Origin: Pseudomonas caricapapayae
GTDB taxonomy: Bacteria; Pseudomonadota; Gammaproteobacteria; Pseudomonadales; Pseudomonadaceae
Direction of reading: 5' to 3'
NCBI RefSeq assembly: GCF_001400735.1
Contig: NZ_LJPW01000008.1
Coordinates: 89,817-153,816, forward strand
DNA: 64,000 nt
In this document: positions 42,054 through 51,793 of the stretch, piece after piece
Layout of the letters: every line of letters begins with the position of its first letter
How positions within the stretch are numbered: the first letter of the stretch is position 1
Program-made: the position numbers and the translations under genes
Notes under the pieces: model-generated
Told to the model about the DNA's origin: nothing
The model's database searches: none
Seen by the model: the letters and a program-made list of their open reading frames with translations, nothing else

Positions 42054-43382
42054 ATGACATTCGCCTCTCTCGGCCTGATCGAACCCTTGCTGCGCGCCCT
42101 TGAAGCGCTCGGTTACCAGACTCCGACGCCTGTACAGACCCAGGCAATTCCTCCGGTACTGGCGGGCCGCGATCTGATGGCAGCAGCGCAGACCGGTACC
42201 GGCAAAACTGCAGGTTTTGCACTGCCGCTGTTGCAACGGCTGACCATGGAAGGCCCGAAAGTTGCGCCTAACTCGATTCGCGCACTGGTCCTGGCACCAA
42301 CCCGCGAGCTGGCCGATCAGGTTCACGAAAGCATTCGCCAGTACGCCGAGCACCTGCCGTTGAGCACTTACGCAGCCTACGGTGGCGTGAGCATCAACCC
42401 GCAGATGATGAAGTTGCGCAAGGGCGTGGACGTGCTGGTTGCGACTCCCGGTCGCTTGCTCGATCTGCATCGCCAGAATGCGGTCAAGTTCTCCCAGTTG
42501 CAGACCCTGATCCTCGATGAAGCAGACCGTATGCTCGATCTGGGCTTTGCCGAGGAGTTGCGCGGTATCTACGCCGTGCTTCCCAAACAGCGTCAGACCT
42601 TGTTGTTCTCGGCGACCTTTTCCGACGAGATTCGTCTGCTGGCTGCGCAGATGCTGAATGATCCGCTGACCATCGAAGTCAGCCCGCGCAACGTGGCGGC
42701 GTCTTCGGTCAAGCAATGGGTCGTGACCGTGGACAAGAAACGCAAGGCTGATCTGTTCATCCATCTGATGAAAAAGCATCGCTGGGGTCAGGTACTGGTG
42801 TTCGCCAAGACCCGGGTCGGCGTTGATCAACTGGTGGATCGCTTGCAGGCACTGGGCATGAATGCCGACGGCATTCACGGCGACAAGCCGCAAGCTACCC
42901 GCCAGCGTGCGCTGGACCGCTTCAAGAGCAACGAAGTGAAGATTCTGGTTGCGACCGACGTGGCGGCACGCGGTCTGGACATTGATGATCTGCCGACCGT
43001 GGTCAACCTGGACCTGCCGATTGTGGCCGAGGATTACATCCACCGTATCGGCCGCACCGGCCGTGCGGGGCTGACGGGCGAGGCGATTTCACTGGTGTGT
43101 GCCGATGAAGTAGAGCTGCTGTCGGCCATTGAGGTGCTGACCCGCCAGACCCTGGAACGCAAGGAAGAGCAAGACTTCGAGCCGGAGCATCGCGTACCGG
43201 GCACGGATGCCAGCGGTCAGATACTGAAAAAGCCCAAGAAACCGAAGAAACGCAAGGTATCGGGCAGCAAGCGCAACCTGGGCAAGTGGGTCGACAGCGG
43301 CGAGTCCGAGCCTGCACCAGCGGTCAAACCAGTACGCAAGGTCCCGGTCTTCAACACCGGGCCGCGCAAGAAGAAGCCTTGA
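42054..43382 (+). CDS. rhlE: DEAD-box RNA helicase RhlE
   Basis: A 442-residue DEAD-box helicase. Motifs in order: Q motif (GYQTPTPVQTQAIP), I AQTGTGKT, Ia PTREL, II DEAD (LILDEADRMLD), III SAT, V and VI (DVAARGLDI, HRIGRTGRAG). A Lys-rich C-terminal tail (KKPKKPKKRKVSGSK) is typical of RhlE. It remodels RNA, with roles in ribosome assembly and cold growth. The ATG at 42054 is chosen for MTFASLGLIEPLLRAL. Confidence 0.92.
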   Translation: MTFASLGLIEPLLRALEALGYQTPTPVQTQAIPPVLAGRDLMAAAQTGTGKTAGFALPLLQRLTMEGPKVAPNSIRALVLAPTRELADQVHESIRQYAEHLPLSTYAAYGGVSINPQMMKLRKGVDVLVATPGRLLDLHRQNAVKFSQLQTLILDEADRMLDLGFAEELRGIYAVLPKQRQTLLFSATFSDEIRLLAAQMLNDPLTIEVSPRNVAASSVKQWVVTVDKKRKADLFIHLMKKHRWGQVLVFAKTRVGVDQLVDRLQALGMNADGIHGDKPQATRQRALDRFKSNEVKILVATDVAARGLDIDDLPTVVNLDLPIVAEDYIHRIGRTGRAGLTGEAISLVCADEVELLSAIEVLTRQTLERKEEQDFEPEHRVPGTDASGQILKKPKKPKKRKVSGSKRNLGKWVDSGESEPAPAVKPVRKVPVFNTGPRKKKP

Positions 43383-43428
43383 GGCGAAGTGCGCTTTCAG
43401 AGGCGGACGTGGTGAGTGTAAGGACGCC

Positions 43429-43460
43429 TATCGTTCCTCATGCTCTGCGTGGGGGGGCAT
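43429..43460 (+). repeat. dispersed palindromic repeat, copy 2 (partial)
   Basis: TATCGTTCCTCATGCTCTGCGTGGG matches the first block of the repeat family, then diverges. It lies between the convergent rhlE and flavoprotein genes, and reaches the last codon of the latter. Confidence 0.55.
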
Positions 43461-44713
43461 CACGCGCCAGAGCGGGCGAGTGATTGCAGCCATTCGACCA
43501 TCCCCAGCCCCGCAGCGCGGCCGCTGGCGAAGCAGGCGGTCAGCAGATAGCCGCCTGTAGGGGCTTCCCAGTCGAGCATTTCACCTGCGCAGAACACCCC
43601 GGGCAGTTGCCTGAGCATCAGGCGCTCGTCCATCGCCTCGAAAGTCACGCCGCCCGCCGTGCTGATGGCCTCGTCGATGGGGCGCGGTTTGATCAGGACA
43701 AGTGGCAACGCCTTGATGGCCTCGCTCAACAGCAGCGGATCGGCAAACGCTTCACGCGGCGCAAGCTCGCGCAACAGTGCTGTCTTAACCCCGTCCAGGC
43801 CCAATTGGCTGTGCAGGTGCTTGGACATCGAGCGCGAGCCGCGTGGTTTGCTTAGGGCTTTTTGAACGTCTGCCAGCGTCTTGCCGGGCAGCAGATCAAT
43901 ATCCACAATCGCTGAGCCGCGACGATTGATCTGTTCACGAATCTGCGCCGACAGGGCATATACCAGGCTGCCTTCGACACCGGTGACGGTCAGCACACAT
44001 TCGCCCAGACGCAGGGCATGGCCATGCAGGCCCATCGCGATGTTCTTCAACGGCGCACCGGCAAACTTGTCGCGCAGCAGCTCGCTCCAGGCGCTCACCT
44101 CGAAACCACAGTTGGCGGCCTGCAAAGGCGCAATGTCTACCTGCTTCGCCTCGAGCCACGGCAGCCAGGCACCATCGGAACCCAGTCGGGCCCAACTGGC
44201 ACCGCCCAGTGCCAGCAAGGTTGCTGCCGGTGTGAGTGCCTTTTCGCCATCCGCGCTGGTGATGCGCAGGCTGCCATCAGTGTTCCAGCCGAGCCAGCGG
44301 TGACGGGTATGGATCGTGACGCCTGCGTCACGCAGGCGCTTGAGCCAGGCGCGTAGCAGTGGCGCGGCTTTCATGTCAGCAGGGAAGACACGGCCTGAGC
44401 TGCCGACAAATGTCTCGATGCCCAGTGCATGAATCCAGCGACACAGTGCATCGGCATCAAAACTGCGCAAAAGCGGCGCTATCATCGGCGAACGTTCGGC
44501 ATAGCGCGACACAAAGGCCGGATAGGGCTCGGAGTGGGTGATGTTCATGCCGCCCACGCCAGCCAGCAGAAACTTGCGCCCCACTGAAGGCATGGCATCG
44601 TAGAGGTCGACTTTCAGGCCTGCCTGGCTCAGCACCTCGGCTGCCATCAGTCCCGCAGGGCCGCCTCCGATAACGGCGACGGTTCGGGCAGCAGGGAAGG
44701 CGAGGTCAGTCAT
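43460..44713 (-). CDS. BaiN/HI0933-type flavoprotein (TIGR03862-like)
   Basis: A 417-residue NAD(P)/FAD-dependent oxidoreductase of the HI0933/BaiN family. The FAD-binding motif at the N-terminus is AVIGGGPAGLMAAEVLSQAG, LLAGVGGMNITH carries the typical GG-N-TH stretch, and the C-terminal segment GVFCAGEMLDWEAPTGGYLL is the second nucleotide-binding region. The physiological role is not known. The ATG at 44713 begins just before the Rossmann motif. Longer starts up to 44794 are possible. Convergent with rhlE. Confidence 0.85.
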   Translation of the reverse strand: MTDLAFPAARTVAVIGGGPAGLMAAEVLSQAGLKVDLYDAMPSVGRKFLLAGVGGMNITHSEPYPAFVSRYAERSPMIAPLLRSFDADALCRWIHALGIETFVGSSGRVFPADMKAAPLLRAWLKRLRDAGVTIHTRHRWLGWNTDGSLRITSADGEKALTPAATLLALGGASWARLGSDGAWLPWLEAKQVDIAPLQAANCGFEVSAWSELLRDKFAGAPLKNIAMGLHGHALRLGECVLTVTGVEGSLVYALSAQIREQINRRGSAIVDIDLLPGKTLADVQKALSKPRGSRSMSKHLHSQLGLDGVKTALLRELAPREAFADPLLLSEAIKALPLVLIKPRPIDEAISTAGGVTFEAMDERLMLRQLPGVFCAGEMLDWEAPTGGYLLTACFASGRAAGLGMVEWLQSLARSGA

Positions 44714-44801
44714 GGTCAGCGAAATATCGATAGCGGAGGAGGCGGGCATTCTACCCGAGCGACCTTCCAAGGTGTGCTGCAACTCGGGATGCAAAGCGTG
44801 G

Positions 44802-45719
44802 TTACAAGCCCATGTCGTCCCAGACCCGTTGTGCGCTGTGATGCAGGATCCCGTGGCGTCTTGCCAGTGCCTGGCGGTCCTTGCTGTAGCCGCCGCCGAT
44901 CACGCCCATGACCGGAATGTCACGGCTCAGGCAATGACGCAGCACTGCTTCGTCGCGATTGGCCAGCCCCTGATCGGTAAGCTGCAGATACCCCAGTGCA
45001 TCATCCTTGTGAACATCCACGCCCGCGTCGTATAGCACCAGATCCGGCTTGTAGAACGGCAGCAGATAATTGAGCAGATCGTCGACTACGTTCAGGTAAT
45101 CGGCGTCGCCCATCCCCATTGGCAGCGGGATGTCCCAGTCGCTTTGGGCCTTGCGCGCCGGGAAGTTCTTTTCGCAATGCAGCGAGACGGTAATGGCCTC
45201 CTCGGTATAGGCCAGAATGCGCGCGGTGCCGTCACCTTGATGTACATCGCAGTCGAAGATCAGCACCTTGTCCACCCGGCCGCTTTGCAACAGGTACTGA
45301 CTGATCACGGCAAGGTCGTTGAAAATGCAGAAACCGGCGGGGTAGTCATAGTGCGCATGGTGAGTGCCGCCCGCCAGATGGCAGGCCATTCCGTGTTTCA
45401 AGGCCTGTTCGGCAGTCAATAATGAGCCACCTACGGCACGAACCGTGCGGCGCGCCAGCGCCTCGCTCCAGGGCAGGCCCAGACGCCGCTGATCTTCACG
45501 CGACAGATCTCCATCGAGGTAGCGACGGATGTACGCCGGGTCGTGGGCCAGCGCCAGAATGTCCGCCGGGCACAACTCGGGCCGCATTAATTGAACGTCA
45601 CTGGTCAGCCCGCTGTCGACCAGGTAATCGCGCAACAAACGAAACTTGTCCATCGGGAAGCGGTGATCCGCCGGGAATTCCGGGCTGTAGTCTTCGTGGT
45701 AGATAAGCGGTAGGGACAT
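44802..45719 (-). CDS. histone deacetylase family protein
   Basis: A 305-residue class II-type deacetylase fold (acetoin utilisation/APAH relatives). Metal and catalytic residues are visible: GTHHAHYDYPAGFCIFND, DCDVHQGDGTA (Asp and His) and LYDAGVDVHKDD (Asp). In bacteria such enzymes deacetylate small molecules, polyamines or proteins. Substrate not known. It stands alone, divergent from the GNAT gene, which might be an acetyltransferase/deacetylase pair, but this is only a guess. Confidence 0.88.
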   Translation of the reverse strand: MSLPLIYHEDYSPEFPADHRFPMDKFRLLRDYLVDSGLTSDVQLMRPELCPADILALAHDPAYIRRYLDGDLSREDQRRLGLPWSEALARRTVRAVGGSLLTAEQALKHGMACHLAGGTHHAHYDYPAGFCIFNDLAVISQYLLQSGRVDKVLIFDCDVHQGDGTARILAYTEEAITVSLHCEKNFPARKAQSDWDIPLPMGMGDADYLNVVDDLLNYLLPFYKPDLVLYDAGVDVHKDDALGYLQLTDQGLANRDEAVLRHCLSRDIPVMGVIGGGYSKDRQALARRHGILHHSAQRVWDDMGL

Positions 45720-45803
45720 TTTGCGTCCGTTGAAGGGTCGAAGTCCGATAGTGCCAGCAAAGCGTCCTTACGCCCACTCACGTCTCGTAATACGGGGGAA
45801 TCG

Positions 45804-46373
45804 ATGGAACCGATACTCAAGCTTGACAGCGCCCGGCTGCTGATGCGGCAGTGGCGTGACGATGACTTGCCAGCCTTCGCTGACATGTGCGCGGACGCGC
45901 GTGTCATGCGCTATTTCCCCGACTCCCTTAGCCGTCTCGAGAGTGCCGCCATGATCGGGCGGCTGCGTGGTCACTTCGCCGAACTGGGCTTCGGCCTGTG
46001 GGCGCTGGAGCGCAAGGACACCGGCGAATTCATCGGTTTTACCGGGTTGCACGTTGTGGGCTTCAAGGCGCCTTTTACACCGGCTGTCGAAATAGGGTGG
46101 CGACTGGCTTATGACCACTGGGGCCTGGGCTTCGCCAGTGAAGCGGCCTGGACCGCGCTGGGCTGTGGTTTCGAGCGGCTGGAACTGAAAGAGATCGTGT
46201 CGTTCACCCCGGTAAACAACCAGCCATCGCAAAAAGTGATGCAGGCAATCGGGATGCAGCTCGACGAGTCCGGCAACTTTGAACATCCCGATCTGGCGGA
46301 CGGGCACCCGCTCAAGCCGCATGTGCTGTACCGGATCAGTCACGAGCAGTGGCTCAAGACGCTGAAGCCCTGA
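45804..46373 (+). CDS. GNAT family N-acetyltransferase
   Basis: A 189-residue acetyltransferase of the RimJ/RimL-like GNAT branch (Acetyltransf_3). Motif A appears as YDHWGLGFASEAAWTAL and the later FTPVNNQPSQKVMQAIGMQ is the substrate/CoA-binding helix. It may acetylate a protein N-terminus or a small molecule. Divergent from the deacetylase gene. Confidence 0.88.
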   Translation: MEPILKLDSARLLMRQWRDDDLPAFADMCADARVMRYFPDSLSRLESAAMIGRLRGHFAELGFGLWALERKDTGEFIGFTGLHVVGFKAPFTPAVEIGWRLAYDHWGLGFASEAAWTALGCGFERLELKEIVSFTPVNNQPSQKVMQAIGMQLDESGNFEHPDLADGHPLKPHVLYRISHEQWLKTLKP

Positions 46374-46517
46374 TTTGATAAGGGTACAGATTGAATTAAG
46401 TCCGCCATCCTAAATCTGTATCATTCCATTCCAATGGGGCAGGCTCGAGGTCTGCCAGCAACTGCAGCGACTGCCGTTGTCTTGCGAGTGCAGAGTCGAT
46501 GGGCGAGAGGAGTGAGA

Positions 46518-47387
46518 ATGAGCCAAGTGCTGGATGATCTGGTTGAGTTGCTGACGCTGGAAGTCATTGAAGAAAACCTTTTTCGCGGCCACAGCCAGGA
46601 CCTGGGTTTCCGCCAGTTGTTCGGTGGTCAGGTCCTGGGTCAGTCGTTGTCCGCCGCCAGCCAGACCGTTGAAGAGGACCGTCACGTTCACTCGCTGCAC
46701 GGCTATTTTCTACGCCCGGGCGATGCTGGCTTGCCGGTGGTCTATCAGGTGGACCGCGTACGTGATGGCGGCAGTTTCAGTACGCGTCGCGTCACCGCCA
46801 TTCAGAAGGGCAAGCCGATTTTCACATGCAGCGCCTCGTTTCAGTACGACGAAGAGGGCTTCGAGCATCAGACGACGATGCCGCAGATTGTCGGTCCGGA
46901 AGACCTGCCGTCGGAGCTTGAGCTGCTGACTCGCCGTGCGCACCTGATTCCCGAAGCGATGCACGACAAGTTTCTGCGCCCCAAACCGATTCAATTCCGC
47001 CCGGTGACGTCCGAAGACCCTTACGATCCCAAACCTGGCGATCCGGTGAAGTACGTATGGTTTCGCGCCGATGGCAGCCTGTCGGACGTACAGGCGCTAC
47101 ATCGCTACATGTTGGCCTATGCCTCCGACTTCAATCTGCTGACCACCTCGCTGCGGCCTCATGGCAAGACGGTCTGGCAGCGCGATATGCAGGTCGCCAG
47201 CCTTGACCACTCGCTGTGGTTTCATAACGACCTGCGCACCGATGACTGGCTGCTCTACGCAATGGACAGCCCTTGGGCAGGCAACTCCCGCGGCTTCTCG
47301 CGCGGCAGCATCTTCAACCGCGCCGGGCAACTGGTTGCATCGGTCAGCCAGGAAGGGCTGATCCGCCACCGTAAGGACTGGGCATGA
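46518..47387 (+). CDS. tesB: acyl-CoA thioesterase II TesB
   Basis: A 289-residue double hot-dog thioesterase. N-terminal LTLEVIEENLFRGHSQDLG and GQVLGQSLSAA, C-terminal SLDHSLWFHNDLRTDDWLLY with the catalytic Asp, Gln and Thr region. It hydrolyses acyl-CoA, and the length equals E. coli TesB. The ATG at 46518 has a GAGAGGAG site. Its stop overlaps the HAD gene by four bases (ATGA), so the two are coupled. Confidence 0.92.
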   Translation: MSQVLDDLVELLTLEVIEENLFRGHSQDLGFRQLFGGQVLGQSLSAASQTVEEDRHVHSLHGYFLRPGDAGLPVVYQVDRVRDGGSFSTRRVTAIQKGKPIFTCSASFQYDEEGFEHQTTMPQIVGPEDLPSELELLTRRAHLIPEAMHDKFLRPKPIQFRPVTSEDPYDPKPGDPVKYVWFRADGSLSDVQALHRYMLAYASDFNLLTTSLRPHGKTVWQRDMQVASLDHSLWFHNDLRTDDWLLYAMDSPWAGNSRGFSRGSIFNRAGQLVASVSQEGLIRHRKDWA

Positions 47388-47974
47388 CACTCGACGGCAT
47401 ACGGCACTGGGTGTTCGACATGGACGGCACCCTGACGCTTCCGGTCCATGACTTTCCGGCGATCAAGCGCGAACTGGGCATCCCCCAGGACGATGACATT
47501 CTGGGACATCTTGCAGCATTGCCTGCGCAAGAGTCAGCGGCCAAGCATGCCTGGCTGCTGGAGCATGAGCGCGAGCTGGCACTGGCTTCGCAGCCTGCCG
47601 ACGGTGCTGTCGAGCTGGTTCGCGAGTTGTCGGCGCGTGGCTACCGGCTCGGAATCCTGACCCGCAACGCTCAGGAGCTGGCGTATATCACCTTGCAGGC
47701 GATCGGCCTGGCTGACTGCTTTGCTGCCGAGGATGTACTGGGCCGTGACGAAGCGACCCCCAAGCCGGATCCGGCGGGGTTGCTGAAGCTGGCTACTCGC
47801 TGGAATGTCGAGCCGGAGCAGATGGTCATGATCGGCGACTACATGCATGACCTGAACTGCGGCCGTGCGGCAGGTGCCAGGACCGTTCTGGTCAACCTGA
47901 AGGACAACCCCTGGCCTGAGCTGACCGACTGGCATGCGGTGGATTGCACAGCGCTACGCGGGATGCTGGGGTGA
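47384..47974 (+). CDS. HAD-superfamily hydrolase
   Basis: A 196-residue HAD phosphatase. Motif I is FDMDGTLT with two Asp, motif II ILTRN, and motifs III/IV in KPDPAGLL and MIGDYMHDL. It is like phosphoglycolate-phosphatase or YcjU-type enzymes, but the substrate is not predictable. Coupled by ATGA to tesB. Confidence 0.87.
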   Translation: MTLDGIRHWVFDMDGTLTLPVHDFPAIKRELGIPQDDDILGHLAALPAQESAAKHAWLLEHERELALASQPADGAVELVRELSARGYRLGILTRNAQELAYITLQAIGLADCFAAEDVLGRDEATPKPDPAGLLKLATRWNVEPEQMVMIGDYMHDLNCGRAAGARTVLVNLKDNPWPELTDWHAVDCTALRGMLG

Positions 47975-47996
47975 TCCGAGCTGGCTCTCGTGCGAC

Positions 47997-48125
47997 TATC
48001 GTTCCTCACGCGCCAGCGTGGGAATGCCTTGGGTGACGCTCTGCGTCACAAACCTGCGCCGCACCGCACGCTCAAGACAGGAGGCAGAGCATCCAGACAT
48101 GCATTCCTGCGCGGAGCGCAGGAAT
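47997..48125 (+). repeat. dispersed palindromic repeat, copy 3
   Basis: TATCGTTCCTCACG, CCAGCGTGGGAATGCC, then TGACGCTCTGCGTCA, CTGCGCCGC, CGCTCAAGAC and GCGGAGCGCAGGAATGA. It lies between the convergent HAD and hydrolase genes. Confidence 0.8.
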
Positions 48126-48163
48126 GATATTAACGTTCTGCGTCCAGCTCGAGAGTCATCCAC

Positions 48164-49153
48164 TCAAAACGGTTTGAAAAGTACCGCCTGGCCTTCGGGC
48201 GAGGTGAAAATCCCGTCGCCGTTGTGACCGACTTTCGGCACGATCACCAGTCGTTGGTTTAGACCCTCTGGATGGCGCTTCTGCAGGTAGTTGAAGTAGT
48301 TCTGGCCACGAATCAGGCGATAGGGGCCTTGTGCTTCGGCCGCGCAGGTCTTGTCCAGTGCGGGGTGATTGCGGTCGGTGTCCAGCTCGCCCATCAGGTA
48401 GGTGATGTCGCGCTTCACATAATTCTTCTCGATATCAGCCGGCTTTTCCTTGCCTGAATAGAACGGCATCTTGTTCAGGCCGTATTTCCAGTCGTCGAAG
48501 TTCGGGCAGCTCTGCGCCGTGACCGGCTCAGGCCGTTCGGCATCGAAATAGGCGAAGGATGACGGGTTGGCGATCACGTAGCGCAGCTTCACACCTTCGC
48601 GTTGCAGCAGGGCGTCTTCCTTGCCGCCGATCATTGCGTAGCGCTGCACCACCTGCGCACCACCGGAATGCCCGGCGATAACGATTTCCTTCAGGTTAGG
48701 AAACAGCTTGCTGTCGCTCAGGCGCTTGAGGATGTGGTCCAGCACCAGAAACGAACTGACCGGTTTGGGGCCGCTTGCAGTGGCACCTTCCATCCAGCTG
48801 TTCTGGTGCCAGCGCAGGATAGACTCCGGCAAGTGATGCGCAACGATATCCTTTTCATCCAGAAATTGCGGAGCGATCAGCAGTGTTTTGCTGCGCTCTC
48901 TGGATTGATTGGCGGCACGTTCGATGCTGCGCAGGTAGGTTTGTGCATTGCGCAGACGACCGTGCAGGACGATCACCACGCGCTCGATCTTGGGCTTGGT
49001 GTGTACCCACTCCTGGCTCAGCCCGAGTGTAGCCTCTGCGCCATTGATGGCCAGGCGATCCGGGCTGATGGACGTAACCGCTTGATCCTCGGCATGCGCC
49101 CCGAGGCTCGCGAAGGCAGTGCTCAACAACAGGACCAGAAGCGGTTTAATCAT
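48164..49153 (-). CDS. exported alpha/beta-hydrolase-like protein
   Basis: A 329-residue protein with a signal peptide (cleavage likely after AHA, about residue 21). An alpha/beta-hydrolase core follows: VLHGRLRNAQTY, GHSGGAQVVQ with the nucleophilic Ser, and PKVGHNGDGIF with the His. It is predicted to be periplasmic. The substrate is not known. The ATG at 49153 directly precedes the signal peptide. It ends beside repeat copy 3. Confidence 0.75.
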   Translation of the reverse strand: MIKPLLVLLLSTAFASLGAHAEDQAVTSISPDRLAINGAEATLGLSQEWVHTKPKIERVVIVLHGRLRNAQTYLRSIERAANQSRERSKTLLIAPQFLDEKDIVAHHLPESILRWHQNSWMEGATASGPKPVSSFLVLDHILKRLSDSKLFPNLKEIVIAGHSGGAQVVQRYAMIGGKEDALLQREGVKLRYVIANPSSFAYFDAERPEPVTAQSCPNFDDWKYGLNKMPFYSGKEKPADIEKNYVKRDITYLMGELDTDRNHPALDKTCAAEAQGPYRLIRGQNYFNYLQKRHPEGLNQRLVIVPKVGHNGDGIFTSPEGQAVLFKPF

Positions 49154-49157
49154 GTGC

Positions 49158-50045
49158 TCAGAGACTCTTGGCGGCGAATGTATCGCATTGATTGATTTGG
49201 CCTTGGGCAAAGCCTGCCTTGAACCAGCGAACACGCTGTGCAGACGTCCCGTGAGTGAAAGAGTCCGGAGCGACTCGACCACTGCTTTGCTGTTGCAAGC
49301 GATCATCGCCGATAGCGTTGGCCGCGTTCAATGCCTCTTCAATATCACCCGGCTCGAGCCAGTTCAAACGATTTTGTGCGTTGTAGGCCCAAACACCTGC
49401 AAAGCAGTCCGCCTGGAGCTCCTGACGGACCAGTAAACCGTTAGCGCCTTCCATTTTCTGCCCGGCCTGACGAGCCTTGTCGACCTTGGCAGAAATGCCC
49501 AGCAGGGTCTGCACGTGGTGCCCGATTTCGTGGGCGATCACGTAAGCCTGGGCGAAGTCGCCAGCAGCGGAAAAGCGTTGCGCCATTTCGCGGAAGAAAT
49601 CCATGTCCAGATAGACCTGCTGGTCAGCCGGGCAATAGAACGGGCCGGTTGCCGAGGTGGCGCGACCACAGGCCGAGTTGACCTGACCGCTGAACAGCAC
49701 CAGCGTCGGGTCCTTGTACTCGCGACCGTTCTGAGCGAACACGGCGCGCCAGGTGTCTTCGGTGTCGCCGAGGATGCTACGCACGAATTCGGCTTGCTGG
49801 TCGTTGGCCGGGGGCGCCTGACGCGTTTGTGCGCTGGGTGGAGCGCTTTGCTCGGTGCCTTGCCCGGTCAACTGCCCAAGAATCTGCATCGGGTCCTGGC
49901 CAGTCAGCAGGCCGATAGCGACAATAATCACAATGCCGCCCAGACCCAGCCCCTTGCCGCCGATGCGCATGCCTCCGCCGCCACTGCTGCCGCCATCGCG
50001 CGCATCGACTACGTTGTCGCTACGTCGGCCTTTTTTCCAGAGCAT
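49158..50045 (-). CDS. neutral zinc metallopeptidase (YpfJ-like)
   Basis: A 295-residue membrane-anchored peptidase of the YpfJ/zinicin-like family. A Gly-rich cytoplasmic N-terminus (SSGGGG) comes first, then a membrane helix (about 35-55), then the HEIGH zinc motif in AYVIAHEIGHHVQTLLG and the downstream ELQADCFAGVW. The start at 50045 has an AGAGGGATCC site. A longer frame exists upstream but lacks family similarity. The gene after it on the same strand is the hydrolase, 4 bases away, so both probably share a transcript. Confidence 0.88.
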   Translation of the reverse strand: MLWKKGRRSDNVVDARDGGSSGGGGMRIGGKGLGLGGIVIIVAIGLLTGQDPMQILGQLTGQGTEQSAPPSAQTRQAPPANDQQAEFVRSILGDTEDTWRAVFAQNGREYKDPTLVLFSGQVNSACGRATSATGPFYCPADQQVYLDMDFFREMAQRFSAAGDFAQAYVIAHEIGHHVQTLLGISAKVDKARQAGQKMEGANGLLVRQELQADCFAGVWAYNAQNRLNWLEPGDIEEALNAANAIGDDRLQQQSSGRVAPDSFTHGTSAQRVRWFKAGFAQGQINQCDTFAAKSL

Positions 50046-50212
50046 GTCGGATCCCTCTTCTTGTCGTGCAATGAGTGTCGCTGCTGATACAGGTCTGCGC
50101 CAGTCCGGCGTTCCGGCCAGCATGTGCAGGATGCGAGGGTATAGAGGTGCAATGGGGCTGATTGGTTCGCGCAAGCGCAGCCCCGGTCTTGTTTTCCCGG
50201 TGTCTGACGCTG

Positions 50213-51499
50213 TCAGGCCTGTTTCACGGGATGTGTCTTGAGCGTGTCCGGTGGCGAGGCATCGGCAAAGCGGTCGACCTGGCGCAGTGATTTGAAACCT
50301 GCCATCCACGCGCCAACCACTCCCAGGGTGCAGACGCCACCCATGATTGCCGCAGGGATCGCGCCGACCAGCGAGGCGCTGGTGCCCGCCCGGAACTCGC
50401 CCAGCTCGTTGGAGGAGCCGATAAACAGCATGTTCACGGCGTTGACCCGACCGCGCATGTTGTCCGGCGTCGAAAACTGCACCAGCGCCGAGCGAATATA
50501 GACGCTGACCATGTCCGCGGCACCCGCAATCAGCAGCGCCAGGCATGACAGCCAGAACAGTGTCGACAGCGCAAATACCAGGTTCGCCACGCCGAACAGG
50601 CCGACGGCAAGAAACATGGTCATGCCGACGTTGCGGTCCAGCGGGCGCATGCTCAGGTAAATACCGACGCCCAGTTCACCCAGGCTCATTGACGCACGCA
50701 GCATGCCCAGCCCTTGTGGCCCGAGGTGCAACACCTCGTGGGCGTAGATCGGCAGCAGCGCCACGACACCACCGAGCAGCACGGCGAACAGGTCCAGCGA
50801 AATAGTACCGAGGATGATCGGCCGCGAGCGAATGAAGGCAATGCCTGCTGTGAACCGGCCCCATGCGCTGGAGCCCGGTTCCACCGGCTTGCCGACAAAG
50901 GGCGTGGCGACCGGCGCGAGCAGCAGGACCCCGGCGATAAACGCCGCCACGCAGACGGAATACGTCAGCTCTGCGCCGCCCAGCCAGTACAGATAGCCAC
51001 CGATCAGCGGGCCGCCGACGGTCGAGCAGCGCATGATCACGCTGTTGGTGGCGATGGCCGAGGCCAGTTGGTCACGCGGGACAATCTGCGGCAACAGGCT
51101 TTGCAGGGCCGGACCGGTAAAGGCGCGGGCGCAGCCGTACAGCATCAGAGCACCGTAGATCAACCGCAGGTCCTGCAGCTTCAGCACTGAAAACACGAAC
51201 AGAATGACGCCGCAGACAGCTTGCACGCCCCAACTGATCATCAGGATAACCTTGCGGTTGTAACGATCGATCAGGTCTCCGGCGGGCATCAACAGCAGCA
51301 ACATGGGAATGAACTGAGCAAGACCGACATAGGCCAGCGCCATCGGCTCGCGGGTCATGTCATAGACCTGCCAGGCAACGACCACCGCCTGAATCTGCAT
51401 GGCAAACACTGCCATCAGACGCGAAAGGATAAAACTGACGAAACCGGGCTGACTGGACAACTTGACCGGGGCAGAAGAAGCGGAAGACTCAGAGCTCAA
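50213..51499 (-). CDS. MFS transporter, EntS-like (DHA3 type)
   Basis: A 428-residue major-facilitator protein with 12 membrane segments and EntS/DHA3-like motifs (PAGDLIDRYNRKVIL near helices 2-3, VMRCSTVGGPLIGG). Relatives export siderophores or drugs. The substrate is not known. No siderophore genes are near. Promoter likely in the gap with repeat copy 4. Confidence 0.88.
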   Translation of the reverse strand: MSSESSASSAPVKLSSQPGFVSFILSRLMAVFAMQIQAVVVAWQVYDMTREPMALAYVGLAQFIPMLLLLMPAGDLIDRYNRKVILMISWGVQAVCGVILFVFSVLKLQDLRLIYGALMLYGCARAFTGPALQSLLPQIVPRDQLASAIATNSVIMRCSTVGGPLIGGYLYWLGGAELTYSVCVAAFIAGVLLLAPVATPFVGKPVEPGSSAWGRFTAGIAFIRSRPIILGTISLDLFAVLLGGVVALLPIYAHEVLHLGPQGLGMLRASMSLGELGVGIYLSMRPLDRNVGMTMFLAVGLFGVANLVFALSTLFWLSCLALLIAGAADMVSVYIRSALVQFSTPDNMRGRVNAVNMLFIGSSNELGEFRAGTSASLVGAIPAAIMGGVCTLGVVGAWMAGFKSLRQVDRFADASPPDTLKTHPVKQA

Positions 51500-51652
51500 G
51501 AAAGGGATCCCATCGAAGCGGCTAATTCACGTTTTCGGTTTATACCTCAGCGTATCGATAGGAAGCTAATAAATATTCTGACAGTTTCGCGGGAGGGCAC
51601 GATAACCGTACGGTCGGGTAATGATCGTTCTGTTCGCTCCAGACAAGACACC

Positions 51653-51775
51653 TATCGTTCCTCACGCTCCCGCGTGGGAATGCCTTGTGTGACGCTCTGC
51701 GTCACAGATCTGCGCTGCGCTGCACATTCAAGACCGGACGCAGAAGAACGGCATGCGACGCGGAGCGTCGCACGG
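51653..51775 (+). repeat. dispersed palindromic repeat, copy 4
   Basis: TATCGTTCCTCACGCTCC, GCGTGGGAATGCC, TGACGCTCTGCGTCACAG, CTGCGC, TTCAAGACCGGACGC and GCGACGCGGAGCGTCGCAC. It is the copy nearest to the apparent consensus. It lies between the MFS and trmA genes. Confidence 0.82.
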
Positions 51776-51793
51776 TAGTCAGTCAGATAAATC